Shown here piece by piece: positions 58,191-64,000 of a stretch of DNA of 64,000 bases. The notes under the pieces were generated by a model that was not told where the DNA came from, ran no database searches, and saw nothing but the letters and a program-made list of their open reading frames with translations. Origin of the DNA: Ctena decussata. Lineage: Eukaryota; Mollusca; Bivalvia; Lucinida; Lucinidae. The translations under genes were made by a program, and so were the position numbers. The stretch lies in contig OZ022506.1 in assembly GCA_963989385.1 (NCBI GenBank), forward strand, positions 65,297,434 through 65,361,433, read 5' to 3'. Numbering within the stretch: the first letter of the stretch is position 1; each line of letters starts with the position of its first letter.

Positions 58191-58710
58191 GTTAGTTTTA
58201 ATACATCATACATGGTTTTCTATGCAGTAACATTTGATGGGTCCCAAGGAAGGTGTTAATACCACCGTACATATGGTCGGGTATCACCACCTTCTGAGGT
58301 ACTCAACAACCATAAATCCATTGAAAACCTGGCCCCGAAGTTATAAAACATTCTCAAACTCAAAATAAATCACACTGATTGGCTGCTTCCGTGCACAGCC
58401 AGTCAGTGAGCTTTATTTTGAGTTTTAGATCATCCTCAAGTTCTATAACCTCGAGCCCATGTTTGGTCATTATTATTGCATAAAATTTTGTCTTTGATTT
58501 GAGGAAAAACTATAAAACTGTGGCAAGCAGCGGAATTTGCTCAATCATAATGCTCTTCTTGAGCAGCGTTGGCTTTCTTTGATGTTTGAGCTGGCACGTG
58601 TCAAAGAGATTGCTCACTTTGGGGACCTATCTTGCCTTGGCAATTTTTCAATCAGAAACATGCACTTTGAGCAGGACTTTGATGTTTCCCATTGCAGATT
58701 TTAATATTTA
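58191..58710. other. Intron sequence, nothing firmly recognised
   Basis: An inverted pair GAAGTTATAAAACATTCTCAAACTCAAAATAAA / GCTTTATTTTGAGTTTTAG...TTCTATAACCTC (58337-58452) suggests a small MITE. Confidence 0.5.
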
Positions 58711-61700
58711 TTATGCCCCTGGCATTTGTAATGGGGGAGGCATATAGTATCACCGCTGTCCATACAGACGGGGTCATATAGTCATACCACTGTCCGTACA
58801 TACTTCCGTACGTCCCAAAAATATTTTCCAGTCGATATCTTTAGAAAGCATAAGTATATTGAATTCATGTTGTATACACAGGTATATAATCATAAAATAA
58901 AGGTCAAGGTTGATTTAGGGTAAAATCCATCAATTATTACTGGAGTTTTGGCCCTTTTTCTACAAAAAAAATGTTTCCATTAATTAACTTCTGAAAGATT
59001 AGTGTATTGGATTCATATTTTATACACAGTTATATAATCATAAAATACAGGTCAAGTGTGATTTAGGGTAAAATCTGTCAGTTGGGTATTATGGGAGTAA
59101 TGGCCTTTTCCATGCTTCATTTTGTATGAAAAAATGGTTTCTTTTCGTTACCTTGTGAAAAGATTAGTATATTGGATTCATATTTTATGCACAGGTATAC
59201 AATCATAAAATACAGTTCAAGTTCGGTATAGGGTAAAATTCGTCAATTATTATGCGAGTTATGGCCCTTTTTCAACTACATTTTGTAAAAAAAAAGAGTT
59301 GCTGTTCAATATTTTTGGAAAAGCTTAGTGTGTTGGATTTATATTTTATACACAGGTATATAATCATAAAATACATGTTAAGTTGGATTTAGGGTTAAAT
59401 CTGTCAATTATTATGGGAGTTATGGCCCATTTTCGTCTTCATTTTATATTAATGTATTGGATATATATTTTAGGCACAGGTATATAATCATAAAATACAG
59501 GTCAAGATTATTTTAGGGTAGAATCCATCAATTATTATGGGAGTTATGGCCCTTTTTGGACTTCATTTTGTACACAAAAATTGTTTCCATTCATTAACTT
59601 TTGAAAGATTAATAAATTGAATTCATATTTTATACTCGGGTTTATAATCATAAAATACAGGTTAAATGTGATTAAGGGTAAACTCTGTCAATTATAATGG
59701 GAGTTATGGCCCTTTCTCGGCTACTGAAGATTTATTTCAGTTGCAAATATTGATATTCTTCATCTCTAGACCAATGCCTTGAAAGAATCGCTCATTCAAT
59801 GTCACAGTAATCTATCATAATGCGTATGTCAAGCATATTTTCGTTAAAAGTAAAACAATAGACAATGATCATGGACTTATACAGTCAGATCCTACATCCT
59901 GCTCACAAAACCAAAATGGAAGTAATTATATAGATACATTGACAATAGTTCATAAAAGACACACATGGTAAACTGAATAAACAGCTACCCGAACCCCCTT
60001 TGATCCGCCACTGCTACAGGCAAGTGGACATTAGAACACATAAAATTGATGATTAACAACAGAAATCCATATTCCAAAGCATATCATCTCAAAGAGTTAT
60101 TGCCTGTTTTGTTTCCCATCTGTTAGTCACACCTACCAATCGCTCGCATGCGAAACCGCAGTTCAGAACGCAAATCCATGCGAGGAGTTTCTGGATGGAT
60201 TTGCAGAAGGGGAGTGGAAAAAGTAAACAAATCTTACATCAGCTGAAGTTATGGGTTATTTGTTTTCTCTAAACACTATTTATGCAAAATACAAGACGTA
60301 TATAGATTGCTTCTTTCACACATTAAAAGATGAGACACATGGTCTTGCATTTTTCCAAATATTCATTTAATAGACGAAGCATGTGTTCAAAGTCAGTAGC
60401 GACGGTACATACATGTAGGGAAAAATCACATTCTCTCACTTGATTTTGAGTCTCTGACCTTGTCAAGATGCATAGAAGTGAACAGAGCTACTGTATGCCT
60501 GAATCTAAATGTTTGAAGTAAGCTTCAGTGATGGGTGGTTTAGCTGATAGAAAATATATGCAAGATCTTGGCATCCTCAGCCCGGTGCAGCATGAGATAA
60601 CTGAATAAATAAAGATTTTTTTTATAAACACCAAAACAGCTTCTGAACAATAACTGGATCTACACTAACATAAATTTTGCAAGCATTCGATAGAAGTTTG
60701 TGAACTCTGTGCACGAAAGGCCAAAATTCAGATTAATTTACATCCATAGGTAAATAAAATAGAAAACAATATAATTTTGAGTCCTCAAATAACACACATA
60801 GAAGACTCTTTGCAAAAGGCCTCTTAAACAGATAAACGGGGAATAAAAACAGCCAGAAAATCATCTGCAATGTACAACATAATGATAGAGTTCATGTTAG
60901 TTCAGATCCAACTGTTGTTTGAATTCTGTTGGGTGTTTGATAAGAATTTTTCATTTTTTCTGTACTCTCATGCGGAACCGGCCTGACAATGCCAAGGTTT
61001 TGCAAATATTTTCTGTATGCTAAATTGTCCGTCATGGAAAGCTTACTTCCAATGTTAGGATTCACGCATATCGTAGTTATGATCACTTCTTAGCTTCTGA
61101 CAATGTCAGAGACACAAAATCAAGCGAGAGAATGTGACTTTTTCCTACTTGTATGTATTCCCGAGACTGACCTTGAACACATGCTTCACAGTACTAAATG
61201 AATATCTGGAAAAGTGCACGGTGATGTACCTAATCCTTTAATGTGCGGAAGAAGCAATCTATATGCGACAAAATAGCATTGTTATATTTTGCATAAATAG
61301 TTTTTAGAGACAATAAATTACCCAAACATTGAGCCAATGTCAAATTTGTTTACCTTTTTGGCAACCTGTCACAACCGATAATCAGTACCTCAGCTGGAGG
61401 TACCTGTGATAGTTTACCAGGCATGAATATGGGAATATGGCTCTTTTTTGTCTTCATTTCGTACGAAAATACAGTTTCCGTTCATAACCATGGGAAAAGC
61501 TTAGTGTTTTGGATTCATATTTTATACACAGATCTATAATAATAAAATAAAGTTTAAGTTGGATTTAGGGTTAAATCTGTCAATTATTATGGGAGTTATG
61601 GCCCTTTTTTCGACTTCATTTTGTACTAAGAAATGGTTTCCATTTGTTATCTTTTGAAAAGGTCAGTGTATGGGATTTATATTATATACACAGGTATATA

Positions 61701-61770
61701 ATTATTAACTACAGGTTAAGGTTAATTTTGGGTAAAATCCGCCAATTATTATGGGAGTTATGGCCCTTTT
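58711..61770. repeat. Modular element (TATGCCCCTGGCATTTG type) split by a foldback insertion
   Basis: Start ATTATGCCCCTGGCATTTGTAATGGGGGAGGCAT. Modules of about 150 bp (TATACACAGGTATATAATCATAAAATACAGG, GGGTAAAATCTGTCAATTATTATGGGAGTTATGGCCC) at 58711-59720 and again at 61430-61770. The gap between holds the element at 60214-61375. Confidence 0.82.
60214..61375. mobile_element. Foldback element with about 240-bp imperfect inverted arms
   Basis: 60225-60470 (AAAAAGTAAACAAAT...CACTTGATTTTGAGTCTCTGAC) is the inverse of 61100-61365 (GTCAGAGACACAAAATCAAG...ATTTGTTTACC). The interior is AT-rich with no transposase. The minus-strand frame at 60892-61086 is unsupported. Confidence 0.78.
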
Positions 61771-62120
61771 TGTCATCCGGCCTAGGTGGAGGGTGACTAT
61801 AGAAAAGACCCTGTCCGTCTGTGTGTGCATCTGTGCTTCCGTCCAGCCTTCTGTTTGTCCGAAATCTTGTACCTGAACTACTCCTATGTCTCTTTATCGG
61901 ATTGATTTCAAATTTTACAGATTGTATTCTTAGATGAAGATGTGCATGTAGTTTTTGAATTTTGTTTCGGCCATTTTCGATAGCGTTACAGCCCTTGCTG
62001 ACTCAGATCTCGTCCCCGCAACTCGTACTATATCTTGTTTCAGATTGGCGTGAAATTGTGCAAAATATTTTATCATGATCTGAAGATGTGCATTTGATTT
62101 TGGAATTTCAATTGCCCTAT
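61771..62120. repeat. Fragment of GTCACCCGACGTAGG-type element
   Basis: TTTTTGTCATCCGGCCTAGGTGGAGGG start and the same modules as 51836-52936 (TTTACAGATTGTATTCTTA, GAAGATGTGCATG). Cut by the next element at TTTTTATTCGCC. Confidence 0.8.
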
Positions 62121-63178
62121 TTTTATTCGCCTGTTTTGAAAAAACGGACGTAATATGTCGTGGCGCTGTCCGTCCGACCGTCTGTCCATCCGTCTGTCCG
62201 TAAACATTTTTGTGTGCACCATAACTCAGTAACCATTTGGGATATCTTCATGAAGTTTGTAAGGCATATGTATTAGGTTGGGGGAACGTGTCGCGTATAA
62301 GAATGGTTGCTCCCCCTTTCTTAGTTTCGAAGTTATGTCCCTTTGATTAATTTTTCCCTGCAACTCTTGTGCGTGCCATAACTAGATAACATTTTGGGAT
62401 ATCTTTATAAAACTTCATAGCAATGAGTAAGAAGTCCTAACAATGTGTCGCGTACAACAATGGCTGCTCTCTCCTTCTTCGTTTTAGAGGTACATCCATT
62501 TCATTAGTACTTCTAGGCTATTTTGGTGTATACTTATCTTGTGCATGCCATAACTTGGTAACCGTTTGTTATATCATGATGAAACTTTATAGCAATGTGC
62601 ATGATCACAAGACAATGTGTCATATATAAGAATGGTTGCTCCCCCTTTCTTAATTTTGGAGAAGCCTCCATTTGATTAGTATTTTTAGGTGTTTCTCATT
62701 CACTCCATATCCCCTGAATCTTTTGAAATATTAGGATGAAGCTTTGTAGGAAAGTGTATAATAATGGGGCAATGTATCCTGAACAAGAACCACAACTCTG
62801 GTTTACTTACTGAATTATTTGCCCTTGCATAAATTTCCTGTTTACTCTAACTTTCTAACCATTCAAAATATATGGTGATATGATGTATATTATAAATCAT
62901 TTCAAGGGAATGTAATAGAACAAAAAATTGTATATCTAGTATATTTTATTTATCTCCTTTGTATGGTTTTGGCAAGCAACTGACCTTAGAAGCTGATTTT
63001 TGGTATACTAATAGTATTTGATGTGTTAAATATATAAATAATGTTGCAGTCATTAATTATAGAGTGGTTGCCCCTGTTTGTCTGCCTGTCTATCCTTTTG
63101 TAAGCAATCTTGTTCATTCTGTAACTGCTTTATGACATTTAAACGGGGTTATTATGCACCGCTTGCTAAGCCCTTGTT
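62121..63178. repeat. CGCCCGTTT-type modular element
   Basis: ATTCGCCTGTTTTGAAAAAACGGACG start, a CCGTCCGACCGTCTGTCC leader, and modules with CATGCCATAACTTGGTAACCG and ATAAGAATGGTTGCTCCCCC. End AAACGGGGTTATTATGCACCGCTTGCTAAGCCCTTGTT. After the end the interrupted module resumes (ACAAAGTTATGGCCCTTTGTC). Confidence 0.85.
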
Positions 63179-64000
63179 TACAAAGTTATGGCCCTTTGTC
63201 ATTTTTGCCATTTTTTGTCGAGCCCGCTTGCAGTCAGCCAGACATAATCACCCCTTTGGTGTTGGTCCAACCGTCTATGTTCGTCCATCTGTCCGTCAGT
63301 CAGTCCTTCCATTTACAGTCATATCTTGAGTTTGATAGACCCTAGGACCTTAAAACTTCATCACAATATGAACCACAAAAAAAGTAAGTAAAATACAGGT
63401 TGTTCAAAAATAGAGGTTATTTGTTAGTTTTGTCAAGAGCTAGGGTCCCAAAAAGCCATAAAATATTGAAAAAATATGGTTTCTGCTCACCAAGTGCATG
63501 ATTTGCTAGTGCTGTTCTATGTTGGCTAATGGGACCAGTGTTGGCTCTAAACTGTGTTACAGATAGATTTTGTGTGTGTGTATGTGGGGAGGGGCGGGGG
63601 GGAAGGAGCGTTCTAGTAAGCCCTGTTTACTGCATTTCTAGTTTTTTCGTTAAAGTGGGAAGTACACGGGCTTGTTGTTTATCAAAACAATACTTGCTTT
63701 CGAGGCCAAAGCTAGGCATCTAAAATATCAAAGCCCATGCTCGACCATGCAGGACTATGACAATACTTGCAACACATGCTTTTAACATTTAAGATTAATA
63801 GAAGCATGTTGCTGGAATTTGAAAACTTCCATCGGCGTTGTTTGCTCTTCTACAAAATTTATTTCCCTTTGTTTAAATGTCTGCCTATACTGGCGATGTT
63901 CCCAAACCGTAATATGGGCCGCGACACAAAAAAACCAACAATGTGGTTGTGCGACCAGCACAGACTCAGATCAGCCTGGGCATCCACCCAGTCTGATCAG
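63179..64000. other. Repeat remnants; no gene seen
   Basis: CGAGCCCGCTTGCAGTCAGCC and a GTCCGTCAGTCAGTCC leader suggest the start of another modular element at 63217. GT/GGGG runs at 63570-63603. The last 30 bp (CATCCACCCAGTCTGATCAG) repeat a block at 57800. Confidence 0.5.

Overview
The window looks like nuclear DNA of a bivalve mollusc, possibly a venerid clam. This rests on AT-rich sequence, GT-AG introns of up to about 19 kb, tRNA-derived SINEs, and many non-coding repeats with palindromic ends and CGTCCGTCC-rich leaders of the kind common in bivalve genomes. The species assignment is inference from repeat style only.

One host gene is supported: a plus-strand BTB/POZ C2H2 zinc-finger gene, seen as five exons (19572-19651, 23781-25035, 25650-26104, 38953-39153, 58042-58190). 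Every junction has GT/AG signals and matching phase. Two junctions fall inside zinc fingers and rebuild the C..C...H....H spacing exactly, and the last exon stops in mid-codon, so the gene runs on past the window. About 705 codons are visible. Nearly all repeats from 19.6 kb to 58 kb lie in its introns.

Layout. 1-6628: three abutting modular repeats with about 146-bp tandem units carrying TCAAGGTCA. 6758-12950: a minus-strand Ngaro/DIRS-type tyrosine-recombinase retrotransposon (Gag, RT, RNase H, recombinase, a tandem array, SGNH hydrolase), with breaks in Gag and between RT and RNase H. 13.5-19.5 kb: a SINE inside an inverted repeat, a TA-flanked MITE and modular repeats. 19.6-26.1 kb: the first three visible exons, with foldback elements between them. 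26.1-38.9 kb (third visible intron): modular repeats, Penelope-like hammerhead-ribozyme elements and a LINE 3' end. 39.2-58.0 kb (fourth visible intron): SINEs, a long inverted duplication with a hammerhead retrozyme inserted in one arm, a nest of modular elements (45.6-53.2 kb), and a 2-kb TIR element full of GCAGCTTT motifs. 58.2-64 kb: modular repeats around a 1.1-kb foldback.

The most notable signals are: (1) a complete type I hammerhead ribozyme in a 463-bp, 1.2-unit insertion (375-bp unit) whose empty site survives in the other arm of an inverted repeat; (2) two hammerheads placed just downstream of TATA/CRE promoter motifs in a tandem, Penelope-like non-coding element; (3) a superfamily of modular non-coding elements that nest in one another at T-runs; (4) palindromes with different arms but the same loop; (5) a triplicated splice acceptor before the BTB exon.
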